Shown here: piece by piece, positions 23,719 to 32,293 of the stretch
Position numbering within the stretch: the first letter of the stretch is position 1
Layout of the letters: each line of letters starts with the position of its first letter
Notes under the pieces: generated by a model
Told to the model about the DNA's origin: nothing
The model's database searches: none
Seen by the model: the letters and a program-made list of their open reading frames with translations, nothing else
Program-made: the position numbers and the translations under genes
From: Clostridiaceae bacterium
GTDB taxonomy: Bacteria > Bacillota > Clostridia > Oscillospirales > Acutalibacteraceae
Length of the DNA: 64,000 nt
Assembly (NCBI GenBank): GCA_021769555.1
Contig: JAETSR010000005.1
Span: 117,850 to 181,849, forward strand
Reading direction: 5' to 3'

Positions 23719-24972
23719 ATGAAGACCCTGACATATATAAATCTCGCGATAGCCGCGGTGGTAGCCGCCTGCTGCTGTTATCAGGTGGTGTTCACCCTCA
23801 TAAGGCTGAGGGGCCTCGGGCGTCGCTTCAAGGAGCGGTCCCTGTCCAGGTTCGCGGTGCTCATTGCCGCCAGGGACGAGGCCGCGGTGATAGGCCAGCT
23901 TATCGACAGCATAAAGGCCCAGGACTATCCTTCTGAGCTTGTGGATATTTACGTGGTGGCCGATAACTGCACGGACAGCACCGCAATGGTGGCCGCCTCC
24001 CGGGGAGCCGCAGTCTATCAGCGCCGGAACAAGGCCCAGGTGGGCAAGGGCTACGCCCTGGAGTTCCTGCTCTCAAAGATTGCCCAGGATAAGCCCGAGG
24101 GCACCTACGACGGCTTCTTCGTCTTCGACGCGGATAACCTTCTGGACCCCCATTATATAAGCGAGATGAACAAGGTCTTCTCCAACGGCTGCCCTGTAGT
24201 GACCGGCTACCGAAACGCCAAGAACTTCGGGGACAACTGGATATCCGCTGGGTACGGCATGTACTTTTTAAGGGAGTCCGAGTACCTGAACAGGCCCCGG
24301 GACTATCTTGGCACCAGCTGTGCTGTCTCCGGCACAGGGTTCCTGTTCTCCGCAAAGCTCCTAGAAAAGGTGGGCGGCTGGCATTATTACGCCCTTACGG
24401 AGGACCTGGAATTTACCCTTGACCTAGTCTGCCGGGGCGAGAAAATCTCCTACTGCAATACGGCGATACTGTATGACGAGCAGCCCACGGGCTTTAAGCA
24501 GTCGGTGGTCCAGCGGGCCCGGTGGATGCGCGGGCTCATGCAGATAATGGGCAAAAACGGCAGCTCCCTGCTCCACGCCATGTTCGGCTCCGGGAGCTTC
24601 GCCTGCTACGACCTGCTGATAAACTCTTTAGCGGCGGTGCTAATGGGCCTGGGCTTTATAATGAACACCATCATGTTCGCGGTGGGCCTGTGCACTCCCG
24701 GCTTTGAGACCGGCCCGGTGGTTATAGCGGCGCTTATGGCCCTGGCGGGCACCTACGCGGGGCTCTACTTCACAGGGCTCATGATCCTCATAACCGAGTG
24801 GCGCAGGATTCCCTGCCGCGCGTCAAGAAAGATACTTTTCAGCTTCACCTACCCCTTCTTTATGGCAAGCTTCATGGCGGCCCTGGCCGTTGCAATGTCC
24901 GGCGGGACACAGTGGAAGCCCATAAGGCACACTGTAGCCGTGAGCCTTGGCGAGCTGGACGGAAGGAGATAG
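23719..24972 (+). CDS. Family 2 membrane glycosyltransferase
   Basis: 417 residues. An N-terminal helix (about 4-26) is followed by a cytoplasmic GT-A domain with LIAARDEAAVIGQLIDSI, the metal-binding FVFDADN, the acceptor-site LTEDLEF and the QRARW motif (Q-x-x-R-W) that marks processive-type synthases; then three to four C-terminal helices. It belongs to the cellulose/chitin/poly-GlcNAc synthase-like group, so it may extend a surface polysaccharide or glycolipid. The start at 23719 follows GGAAAGGACGGAG. No polysaccharide export genes are adjacent. Confidence 0.88.
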   Translation: MKTLTYINLAIAAVVAACCCYQVVFTLIRLRGLGRRFKERSLSRFAVLIAARDEAAVIGQLIDSIKAQDYPSELVDIYVVADNCTDSTAMVAASRGAAVYQRRNKAQVGKGYALEFLLSKIAQDKPEGTYDGFFVFDADNLLDPHYISEMNKVFSNGCPVVTGYRNAKNFGDNWISAGYGMYFLRESEYLNRPRDYLGTSCAVSGTGFLFSAKLLEKVGGWHYYALTEDLEFTLDLVCRGEKISYCNTAILYDEQPTGFKQSVVQRARWMRGLMQIMGKNGSSLLHAMFGSGSFACYDLLINSLAAVLMGLGFIMNTIMFAVGLCTPGFETGPVVIAALMALAGTYAGLYFTGLMILITEWRRIPCRASRKILFSFTYPFFMASFMAALAVAMSGGTQWKPIRHTVAVSLGELDGRR

Positions 24973-24974
24973 TC

Positions 24975-25607
24975 ATGGCCTTTGACTTCAAGAAAGAGTA
25001 TAAAGAGTTTTACATGCCCAAGAATAAGCCGGAGATAGTCACTGTCCCAAAAGCGAATTATATCGCTGTCAGAGGCAAAGGCGACCCCAACGAGCCCGAC
25101 GGCGCCTACCAGGGGGCCCTCAACGTGCTGTACGCCATTGCCTACACCCTGAAAATGAGCTATAAGACCGACTATAAAATCGAGGGCTTCTTCGAGTATG
25201 TGGTGCCGCCGCTGGAAGGCTTCTGGTGGCAGGAGAACATTGAGGGCGTAGACTACGGCAATAAGTCTACTTTCAACTGGATATCGGTAATAAGACTGCC
25301 GGACTTTGTCTCCCCGGAAGATTTCAGCTGGGCGGTGGAAACAGCTACTAAAAAGAAAAAGCTGGACTGTTCCCCGGCGGAGTTTCTAACTATAGACGAG
25401 GGCCTATGCGTCCAGATAATGCACCTGGGGCCTTTCGACGACGAGCCCGCCACAGTCGCGATAATGGACGAATACCTCAAGGAAAACGGCTATGTGAACG
25501 ACATGAACAGCAAGAGGCTCCACCATGAGATATATCTAAACGACGCTAGAAAAACTCCCCCTGAGAAGCTGAAGACTGTAATCAGGCACCCCATCAAAAA
25601 GCTATAA
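24975..25607 (+). CDS. GyrI-like small-molecule-binding protein
   Basis: 210 residues. The opening FKKEYKEFY, then TVPKANYIAVRGKGDPNE and the ending RLHHEIYLNDARKTPPEKL match the stand-alone GyrI-like domain family (COG4832). GyrI-like domains bind hydrophobic small molecules, and some may hydrolyse them. The ribosome site GGAAGGAGAT overlaps the end of the glycosyltransferase gene, so both are probably in one transcript. Confidence 0.82.
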   Translation: MAFDFKKEYKEFYMPKNKPEIVTVPKANYIAVRGKGDPNEPDGAYQGALNVLYAIAYTLKMSYKTDYKIEGFFEYVVPPLEGFWWQENIEGVDYGNKSTFNWISVIRLPDFVSPEDFSWAVETATKKKKLDCSPAEFLTIDEGLCVQIMHLGPFDDEPATVAIMDEYLKENGYVNDMNSKRLHHEIYLNDARKTPPEKLKTVIRHPIKKL

Positions 25608-25613
25608 GAAAAA

Positions 25614-25642
25614 CCCCCCAGCTCACGCCGGGGGGGCTTTGC
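25614..25642. terminator. GC-hairpin terminator between convergent genes
   Basis: CCCCCC pairs with GGGGGG around an 11-base loop, followed by CTTTGCTTTT; preceded by AAAAA, so it may serve both strands. Confidence 0.7.
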
Positions 25643-25644
25643 TT

Positions 25645-27003
25645 TTAGTTTTTCAGGCTCTGCAAGGGCGCGGGAATCTTCCCGCCCCTGTTTATAAACT
25701 CAGCCGGGCTCGCCATATTCACCGGCATCACCGGCCCCTGCCCTAAGAGCCCGCCGAAGTCCAGCTCCTCCCCGGCGGCCTTGCCTATGGCCGGGATGAC
25801 CCTCACGGCGGTGGTCTTGCTGTTCACCATGCCGATAGCGGCCTCGTCGGCGATTATGCCCGAGATTATCTCCGGGGTCACGTCCCCGGGTATCACTATC
25901 ATGTCAAGGCCCACAGAGCACACGGCGGTCATGGCCTCCAGCTTATTTAGGGTGAGGCACCCGCTCCTCGCCGCGTCTATCATGCCCGCGTCCTCGGTGA
26001 CAGGTATAAACGCCCCCGAGAGCCCGCCAACGCTGGAGGAGGCCATGACGCCCCCCTTCTTCACCGCGTCGTTCAGGAGGGCTAGCGCCGCCGTGGTGCC
26101 AAAGGCCCCGCACTGCTCAAGGCCCATGCCCTCTAGGATATGGGCCACGCTGTCGCCGATGGCCGGGGTGGGGGCGAGGGAGAGGTCAACTATGCCAAAG
26201 GGCACGCTGAGCCGCCTCGAGGCCTCCTGGGCCACCAGCTGTCCCATGCGGGTTATCTTGAAGGCCGTGCGCTTTATGAGCTCGGCTATCTCAGTGAGGC
26301 TCTTTCCCGCGCCCTCCTTCTGTATGGCCGCCCGCACCACTCCCGGGCCGGAGACCCCCACGTTTATCACACAGTCCGGCTCCCCTGGGCCATGAAAAGC
26401 CCCGGCCATGAAGGGGTTGTCCTCGGGGGCATTGCAGAAGACCACCAGCTTCGCCGCGCCTATGCACTCCCTGTGGGCTGTGAGCTCGGCGGTGCGCTTT
26501 ACTATCCTGCCCATCTTGCCCACGGCGTCCATGTTTATCCCGGCCTTGGTGCTCCCCACGTTCACCGAGGAACAGACCAGCTCAGTCTCGCTCAAGGCCT
26601 GGGGTATGCTCTCGATTAGCGCGTAGTCCCCGGGGCCGAAGCCCTTCTGCACCAGAGCCGAGTACCCCCCTATAAAGTTCACCCCAACAGTGTGGGCGGC
26701 CCTGTCCAGTGCCTTTGCAAAGCGCAGGGGAGAGGCCCCCGGGCAGGCCCCGGCCACTATGGCGATGGGCGTAACTGAAATGCGCTTATTTATGATAGGT
26801 ATGCCGTACTGACGGCTTATGTCCTCCCCGGTCTTCACCAAGTCCTGGGCATAGCGGCAAATCTTGTCGTAGACTTTGACGGCGCTGGTCTCCGGGTCGG
26901 GCCCGGCGCAGTCCAGAAGTGAGATGCCCATTGTGATGGTGCGCACGTCCAGGTTCTCGTTGTCTATCATATTTATAGTCTCTAAAATCTCGTTGGTATT
27001 CAA
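25645..27003 (-). CDS. UPF0210 (DUF711) family protein
   Basis: 452 residues, full length for the family. Recognisable stretches are [58 protein letters not shown] and [13 protein letters not shown]. The fold is related to glycyl-radical enzymes, but no function is established. In most Firmicutes it follows directly after the ACT-domain UPF0237 gene; here a double acetyltransferase gene sits between them, all on the same strand. Confidence 0.95.
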   Translation of the reverse strand: MNTNEILETINMIDNENLDVRTITMGISLLDCAGPDPETSAVKVYDKICRYAQDLVKTGEDISRQYGIPIINKRISVTPIAIVAGACPGASPLRFAKALDRAAHTVGVNFIGGYSALVQKGFGPGDYALIESIPQALSETELVCSSVNVGSTKAGINMDAVGKMGRIVKRTAELTAHRECIGAAKLVVFCNAPEDNPFMAGAFHGPGEPDCVINVGVSGPGVVRAAIQKEGAGKSLTEIAELIKRTAFKITRMGQLVAQEASRRLSVPFGIVDLSLAPTPAIGDSVAHILEGMGLEQCGAFGTTAALALLNDAVKKGGVMASSSVGGLSGAFIPVTEDAGMIDAARSGCLTLNKLEAMTAVCSVGLDMIVIPGDVTPEIISGIIADEAAIGMVNSKTTAVRVIPAIGKAAGEELDFGGLLGQGPVMPVNMASPAEFINRGGKIPAPLQSLKN

Positions 27004-27017
27004 AATTCTATTCCCCC

Positions 27018-28154
27018 TTAAAATTCCGGCTTTCCGTCCTCTTCCCCCAAAAGCGCCGCCTCATGGAGCGAGCCGTCGGTCTCAGCAAAGCGGAGCCGCT
27101 CATAGTCCTCTCTGGGCATGACCCGGCGCAGGCATGGGAGCCCCAAGTCCAGGTGGTTCTCCCTATGGCCTATCACCGGGTCGGTGACAAAGGCAAAACC
27201 CATGTCAGAGTAGAGCTTTACGGCCCGCGCGGAGGTGGGCTGGGTGTGAAGGTAGATGGGCATCTCTGCGCCCTTTAGTATCTCCGTGAGAAGCGCCCGG
27301 CCAAGGCCCTTCCCCTCGTGCTCCGGGAGCACCCGGAACCAGCCTAATGTGTTCACCCTCCCATAGGCGGGCCAGGTGAGGCAGGTGCCCACAGGCTCGC
27401 CCCGCTCGTCCCGGACTAGCAGGCACCGCCGGAAGAACTCCTCCTCATTCTTGGAGTAGACCCGCTCATAATAGTCCAGGACATAGGGCGCGTACTGCCT
27501 TTCTACAGCCGTGCCCGCCCAGAGCTCCACCTCGTCCCGCCCGCAGGGGCTGATGGAGTACCCCTCCGGAAGCTCCCTGAAGGCCCCGCTGTTGGGCCGC
27601 TCGCAGACCATGAACAGGTTATAGTCCCCGATGGCCCCATAGAGCCCGGAGAGCCCCGCCGCACTGTACGCCTCAGCGTCCCCGGAGCCTGCGGCTTTAT
27701 TCCAGGGCTTCTCCATAACGTCCCAGCAGAGCACGTCCCCGCGCTCCAAGTTCTCGGTGAGCATGTCAACTACCTTATAGCCCCGCTTCCAGTATATCGC
27801 GGCCGCCGGCAGTGAGGCTTCGAGCCTTATCCTGCCGTACCTCTCCCCTATATCCCTCTCGGCAAAGTCCAGCAGCGCCCGGCCGTAGCCGCGGCCCTGA
27901 AGGTTTGGCACAACATAGAGCCGGGTAATCTCGTCCCCATGGAGGGTCACCGTCCCCGCCGCCATGCCGCCGTCGAAGAGGAGATAGACCTCCCCGGCCT
28001 CGATGTCCGGCAGTATGTTCCTGTCGCTGTGCCAATCGAGAAAAAAGTCCACAGCGCCCCGGGGATAGTAATGGGGGTAGACCTCCTGTATAGTCCGGCG
28101 GGTGATAAAGCCAATCATGGGCAGGTCCGCCGGGCTTGCCTTTCTTATCTCCAT
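27018..28154 (-). CDS. Tandem double GNAT acetyltransferase
   Basis: 378 residues containing two GNAT domains. The first (~1-150) has the acetyl-CoA motif [16 protein letters not shown]; the second (~165-345) has [17 protein letters not shown] followed by [12 protein letters not shown]. Two-domain GNAT proteins include mycothiol synthase-like enzymes and many of unknown substrate. It begins nine bases after the ACT-domain gene and ends 14 bases before the UPF0210 gene, so it lies inside that conserved pair, and shared transcription is likely. Confidence 0.85.
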   Translation of the reverse strand: MEIRKASPADLPMIGFITRRTIQEVYPHYYPRGAVDFFLDWHSDRNILPDIEAGEVYLLFDGGMAAGTVTLHGDEITRLYVVPNLQGRGYGRALLDFAERDIGERYGRIRLEASLPAAAIYWKRGYKVVDMLTENLERGDVLCWDVMEKPWNKAAGSGDAEAYSAAGLSGLYGAIGDYNLFMVCERPNSGAFRELPEGYSISPCGRDEVELWAGTAVERQYAPYVLDYYERVYSKNEEEFFRRCLLVRDERGEPVGTCLTWPAYGRVNTLGWFRVLPEHEGKGLGRALLTEILKGAEMPIYLHTQPTSARAVKLYSDMGFAFVTDPVIGHRENHLDLGLPCLRRVMPREDYERLRFAETDGSLHEAALLGEEDGKPEF

Positions 28155-28163
28155 AATAACAAA

Positions 28164-28445
28164 TTATATTTTATGCATGGAATTGAAGATATCCTCGTGC
28201 ATGACGTGTATCTTCAGCCCCAGCTCGTCCCCCAAAGCGTCCATTTTCTCCGACAGCGCCGCCACGTCAGCGGAGGAGCCTGCCATGTCCACCAGCATGA
28301 CCATGGCGAACAAGTCCTGCAAAATGGACTGTGTCACCTCAAGCACATTCACCCCGCTTTTTGCGCATATCTCCGTGACCTTGGCTAATATCCCCACCAT
28401 GTCTTTACCTATAACGGTTATGACCGCCTTTTCTGAGCTGTTCAT
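28164..28445 (-). CDS. ACT domain protein, UPF0237 family
   Basis: 93 residues, a single ACT domain: AVITVIGKDMVGILAKVTEI, GVNVLEVTQSILQDLFAMVM. ACT domains bind amino acids or similar ligands; the stand-alone UPF0237 protein is nearly always encoded beside UPF0210, and a ligand-sensing partnership has been suggested from that linkage. First gene of a three-gene operon with its own promoter. Confidence 0.95.
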   Translation of the reverse strand: MNSSEKAVITVIGKDMVGILAKVTEICAKSGVNVLEVTQSILQDLFAMVMLVDMAGSSADVAALSEKMDALGDELGLKIHVMHEDIFNSMHKI

Positions 28446-28488
28446 TTTGGTTATTCCTCTCTTTATCCAGTGATTTTATAATAGTAAT

Positions 28489-28517
28489 ATTATGAAGCAG
28501 ACGGGGCCGGTTGTCAA
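28489..28517 (-). promoter_or_regulatory. Promoter of the UPF0237 operon
   Basis: TTGACA (perfect -35)-17 bp-CATAAT on the minus strand, 44 bases upstream of the start at 28445. Confidence 0.75.
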
Positions 28518-28562
28518 GTATAGGATTTTCAAATTTACCCCTTTATTTTCCTCTCCAACCTG

Positions 28563-28571
28563 TGCTATAAT
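28563..28571 (+). promoter_or_regulatory. Extended -10 promoter of the membrane-Nudix gene
   Basis: TGCTATAAT; no good -35 is visible 17 bases upstream, which is usual for extended -10 promoters. The ATG is 55 bases downstream. Confidence 0.55.
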
Positions 28572-28626
28572 AAGCTTCACATAGCTTATGGCAGACACAT
28601 ATTGAAATGAATACGGGAGGCCACAA

Positions 28627-30045
28627 ATGGCAAAGAAGAAAAAACAGAAGCTCACACGCGAGGAACGCGCGGCCCGCCGCCGTGAAGACGCGCTGAAGAT
28701 GAAGAAGGAGGTCCGGGAGCACCCGGTGCTGTTTACGGTGTATGTGGTGCTCAGGGTCCTGGTGCTGGCCGTGCTCATATTGCAGCTAATGAACGGCGAG
28801 TATTACGACGTGTTCCTGTGCTCCCTGACCCTTGTGCTGTTCCTGATACCCAGCTTTGTGGAGAGAAGGCTGCATATCGACGTGCCCAATACCCTTGAGG
28901 TGATAATACTTCTCTTCATATTTTCCGCCGAGATACTCGGGGAGATACAGGAGTACTACCTTATCTTCCCCTTCTGGGACACCATGCTGCACACCATAAA
29001 CGGCTTTCTGATGGCGGCCATAGGCATTGCCATGGTGGACATATTGAACCGCTCCCGGCGGTTCAGGGTAAGGCTGTCGCCGGTGTTCGTGGCTGTTGTG
29101 GCCTTCTGCTTCTCAATGACTATAGGCGTGCTGTGGGAGTTCTTCGAGTACGGCATGGACTACTTCTTCCAGATGGACATGCAGAAGGACACCTGGGTGA
29201 ATGTGGTGAACACCGTGAGCCTTAACCCCCAGGGAAAGAACTCCCCGGTGCATATACCTATAGAGAGCGTTATTGTGAACGGCGAGAGCTGGCCGGGGTA
29301 TCTGGACATCGGCCTGCACGACACCATGAAGGACCTGTTCGTGAACTTTATCGGCGCGGTGGTATTCTCCGTGATAGGCATGATATATATTATGGGCCGG
29401 GGCACCGGGCGCTTTGCCCCCAGATTCATCCCCAGGCTCAAGGAAAACGAGCTGCCCGCCCCGGAGAAAAAGGATAAAAAGGAGGAGCGCCCGAGCCTCC
29501 TTGAGCCCATCGCCCTTGAGGGCCCGGAAAGTCCGGCCGGCCCGGAGCTCCAGGACCTCTACACCAGGGACGGCAGGTTCACCGGAAAGACTGTGGAACT
29601 CGGCGGCGATAAGGGGGAGTATTTCACCCTTGGCGTGCACGCCTATATATACGACGGCAAGGGCCGATTCCTGCTGCAAAAGCGCTCGGAGAAAAAGAAA
29701 TTCCGGCCCGGCCAGTGGGAGATAACCATGGGCCACGCCATGGCAGGGGAGAGCGCCCCTGAGTCCCTTCTCAGGGAGATAAAAGAGGAGCTCGGCGTTC
29801 AGCTGCACCCTGAGGACCTTATAAAGGCCTACCGCTGGGTGGAGACCGAAAGCCATAGCTTCGCCGACGTCTTCTTCATCCGCGCCGACCTCGACGCCAG
29901 CGCCCTCACCCTTCAGATGGACGAGGTTGCCGGGGTGCAGTGGGTGACAAAGGCCGAAATGCTAGAGCTGGTCGGTAAGATGGACTATAGGTCGGAGAAT
30001 TACAGGACTGTGATTTCAGAGTATATCCGGGAGTGCGTCAGGTAA
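28627..30045 (+). CDS. Membrane protein fused to a Nudix hydrolase
   Basis: 472 residues. Residues 1-30 are very basic. Residues ~35-255 hold about six membrane helices with HTINGFLMAA, IGVLWEFFEYGMD and HDTMKDLFVNFIGA, which resemble the DUF2238 (YjdF-like) membrane family. A charged linker (~270-310) leads to a C-terminal Nudix domain (~330-465) with a complete Nudix box from G369 to V391: G369, E375, R383, E384, E387, E388 and G390 all match the consensus. Nudix enzymes cut nucleoside diphosphates linked to another group or are isomerases. The fusion would tether the enzyme to the inner membrane face. GGGAGG precedes the ATG. Confidence 0.85.
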   Translation: MAKKKKQKLTREERAARRREDALKMKKEVREHPVLFTVYVVLRVLVLAVLILQLMNGEYYDVFLCSLTLVLFLIPSFVERRLHIDVPNTLEVIILLFIFSAEILGEIQEYYLIFPFWDTMLHTINGFLMAAIGIAMVDILNRSRRFRVRLSPVFVAVVAFCFSMTIGVLWEFFEYGMDYFFQMDMQKDTWVNVVNTVSLNPQGKNSPVHIPIESVIVNGESWPGYLDIGLHDTMKDLFVNFIGAVVFSVIGMIYIMGRGTGRFAPRFIPRLKENELPAPEKKDKKEERPSLLEPIALEGPESPAGPELQDLYTRDGRFTGKTVELGGDKGEYFTLGVHAYIYDGKGRFLLQKRSEKKKFRPGQWEITMGHAMAGESAPESLLREIKEELGVQLHPEDLIKAYRWVETESHSFADVFFIRADLDASALTLQMDEVAGVQWVTKAEMLELVGKMDYRSENYRTVISEYIRECVR

Positions 30046-30051
30046 ACCGCC

Positions 30052-30080
30052 TTGACTTTTTTCGCCAAATATGGTAAGCT
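30052..30080 (+). promoter_or_regulatory. Candidate promoter of small membrane protein gene
   Basis: TTGACT-17 bp-TAAGCT with TGG before the -10; the strong -35 and TG support a weak -10. The ATG is 47 bases downstream. Confidence 0.5.
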
Positions 30081-30126
30081 TATGTAAAGAACAAATACAC
30101 AAATTTACCATGAGGAGGGTCGCGCA

Positions 30127-30618
30127 ATGACAACATCAAAAAGAAAGCTCCTGATACTGCTCCTAAGCTCCTTTACCGGCATACTGCTGATATACCTGAT
30201 TTCCACACTGCCCTTTTACGTGATTGTCCGCGGGCAGATTGCCGGTAACCGGGTCTGGTATATTGAGTACGGAGATTTTATTGCCCGGGGCGTCCGGTTC
30301 GCGGCATGCGCGGGCCTCTGCCTGTTTGTCCGCAGGAAATGGGATGACATCGGCAGCGCGGACCCTGTGAGGCGCAAAGCGTTCTTTGTGGTCCTGGCGT
30401 GCATGGCCGTTCTTGTGCTGCTGTGCATGTCCGGGCGGTTTGACACGGTCTACAGAACTGTCGCCTATACAATAGGGATATATGACCTGGACCGCACGCC
30501 GATGGTTCTCGCCATTTTGTGGGAGCAGATATTTATGAGCGACTTTGCGGCCGGTGTTCTGCTTGGATTTGCGGTGCTAACCTATCCTAAGGGAGCCTTA
30601 CGCAAGGTCCCGGCGTAA
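30127..30618 (+). CDS. Membrane protein of unknown function
   Basis: 163 residues with four predicted membrane helices (about 8-30, 50-67, 82-101, 130-152). No family recognised. GAGGAGGG is 8 bases upstream of the ATG, supporting a real gene. It stands alone between the membrane-Nudix gene and nhaC. Confidence 0.65.
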   Translation: MTTSKRKLLILLLSSFTGILLIYLISTLPFYVIVRGQIAGNRVWYIEYGDFIARGVRFAACAGLCLFVRRKWDDIGSADPVRRKAFFVVLACMAVLVLLCMSGRFDTVYRTVAYTIGIYDLDRTPMVLAILWEQIFMSDFAAGVLLGFAVLTYPKGALRKVPA

Positions 30619-30656
30619 AAAGCGCCATAAATAGCGCCAAATATTTTAATTTCCCC

Positions 30657-30685
30657 TTGCCAAACCGCCTGGAAAGAAGTATACT
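30657..30685 (+). promoter_or_regulatory. Promoter of the NhaC antiporter gene
   Basis: TTGCCA-17 bp-TATACT; the -10 lies inside a perfect palindrome. The ATG is 37 bases downstream. Confidence 0.8.
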
Positions 30686-30699
30686 ATTCTAGTATACTT
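30677..30699 (+). promoter_or_regulatory. Perfect palindromic operator over the nhaC -10
   Basis: AAGTATACTA and TAGTATACTT are exact inverted repeats with a 3-base spacer. The left arm covers the -10 hexamer and the right arm covers the probable transcription start, so a bound dimer would block initiation. The regulator is unknown; GntR/YtrA-like or TetR-like proteins use sites of this size. Confidence 0.7.
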
Positions 30700-30721
30700 T
30701 TACAAAACAGGAGGAGATAAT

Positions 30722-32236
30722 ATGGGACTTGAAATGATTGACGCCGGCTGGCTCTCCATACTGCCCCCGGTGGTAGCCATCACCCTGGCTCTGATAACCA
30801 AAGAGGTGTACTCGTCCCTGTTTTTAGGGATATTCACCGGTATGTGCGTGTACTGCTTCTCCACCGGCAGGAGCCTCTTGCAGGCTGTTACATATGTCTT
30901 CGACATGATGGCCGGCAAGATTGGGGACAACGGGTACATGATAATTTTCCTGGTGCTGCTGGGCTCCCTGGTGGTGATAGTCACCCGCTCCGGGGGCACC
31001 GCCGCCTATGGACAGTGGGCCATCAAGCGCATTAAGACCCGGCGCTCCGCAAAGCTCACCACGGCGCTTCTGGGGCTCCTGATTTTCCTTGACGACGGCT
31101 TCAACTGCCTCACTGTGGGCACCGTCATGCGGCCTATCACCGACAAGCACGGTATATCCCGGGAGAAGCTCTCCTATCTTCTGGACGCCACCGCCGCGCC
31201 AATCTGCATTATTGCACCCATCTCCAGCTGGGCCGTGGCCGTTGCCTCGGAGGTGGAGGAGGCCGGAGGGCTGGGGGCCTTTGTGCAGACCATCCCCTTT
31301 AACCTGTACGCCCTGCTCACCATAGCCATGGTCTTCTTTTTGAGCGCAACAAATTTCGACTTCGGCCCCATGAAAAAGGCTGAGGCCGAGCCCCAGCTCC
31401 CAGCCGAATACACGGAGGAGCTATCCGCTTCCCGGGGCACTGTCCTCGACCTGGTGCTGCCCATACTGACCCTTATAGTCACGGCGATTCTCGGCATGGC
31501 CTATGTGGGCGGCTTCTTTGAGGGCGTAAGCTTCTCGGAGGCCATCGGCACAAACCCTGTGGCCGGGCTCACCCTCGGCACCTTCGCGGGGCTCTTAGTC
31601 GCCCTTATCATGTACCTGCCCCGGAAGATAATGACTATGAAGGAGTTCATGACCGGCATTATCGACGGCATAAAGACCATGATACCCGCCCTCACCATAC
31701 TCATCCTGGCCTGGGCCCTGGGCGGCGTCTGCCGGGAAATGATTGGGACAGGGAACTTTGTGAGCTCTGTTGTGTCTGGCGGCCATATCTCCATGAGCCT
31801 GATACCCGCCATAGTCTTCGCTGTCGCGGCGTTTCTAAGCTTCTCCATGGGCACCGCCTGGGGCACCTTCGGCATACTCCTGCCCATCGTCTCCATGATA
31901 TGCGCGGGCCCCGCCGGGGCGGAGGTCCTGATACCCTCTCTGGGCGCGACCCTTGCGGGTTCGGTCTACGGGGACCACTGCTCGCCCATTTCAGACACCA
32001 CCATACTGGCCTCCACCGGCGCCCAGTGCGACCATCTGCGGCATGTTGAGACCCAGCTGCCCTATGCCACCCTTGTGGCGGCGGTATGCTTCCTGGGGTA
32101 CATAGTGGCGGGCTTCACCAGGAGCGCGCCCATTACAATCATCGCCTCGCTGGCAATGCTTGGGCTGGTATTCCTCGGAATCACCCTTGCCCAAAAGCAG
32201 GGGAAAAAGCTCAGCTTTGCTCCGAAAAAGAGCTGA
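30722..32236 (+). CDS. Na+/H+ antiporter, NhaC family
   Basis: 504 residues with about 11-12 membrane helices. Family markers are IFLDDGFNCLTVGTVMRPI, LDATAAPICIIAPISSWA, and the C-terminal FSMGTAWGTFGILLPI with GSVYGDHCSPISDTTILAS. The last motif strongly marks the NhaC superfamily, which includes Na+/H+ and organic acid:cation exchangers, so the exact substrate is open. AGGAGGAGA precedes the ATG. It is monocistronic and apparently controlled by the palindrome over its -10. Confidence 0.9.
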   Translation: MGLEMIDAGWLSILPPVVAITLALITKEVYSSLFLGIFTGMCVYCFSTGRSLLQAVTYVFDMMAGKIGDNGYMIIFLVLLGSLVVIVTRSGGTAAYGQWAIKRIKTRRSAKLTTALLGLLIFLDDGFNCLTVGTVMRPITDKHGISREKLSYLLDATAAPICIIAPISSWAVAVASEVEEAGGLGAFVQTIPFNLYALLTIAMVFFLSATNFDFGPMKKAEAEPQLPAEYTEELSASRGTVLDLVLPILTLIVTAILGMAYVGGFFEGVSFSEAIGTNPVAGLTLGTFAGLLVALIMYLPRKIMTMKEFMTGIIDGIKTMIPALTILILAWALGGVCREMIGTGNFVSSVVSGGHISMSLIPAIVFAVAAFLSFSMGTAWGTFGILLPIVSMICAGPAGAEVLIPSLGATLAGSVYGDHCSPISDTTILASTGAQCDHLRHVETQLPYATLVAAVCFLGYIVAGFTRSAPITIIASLAMLGLVFLGITLAQKQGKKLSFAPKKS

Positions 32237-32254
32237 AAAGCGCATAAAAAGATA

Positions 32255-32286
32255 AAAACCGGGCCCTTTTTGAAGGGTCCGGTTTT
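32255..32286. terminator. Bidirectional terminator after nhaC
   Basis: AAAACCGGGCCCTT pairs with AAGGGTCCGGTTTT (one G-T pair), a 14-bp stem; T-runs follow on both strands. It separates nhaC from the convergent fucosidase gene. Confidence 0.85.
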
Positions 32287-32293
32287 GTATTAT

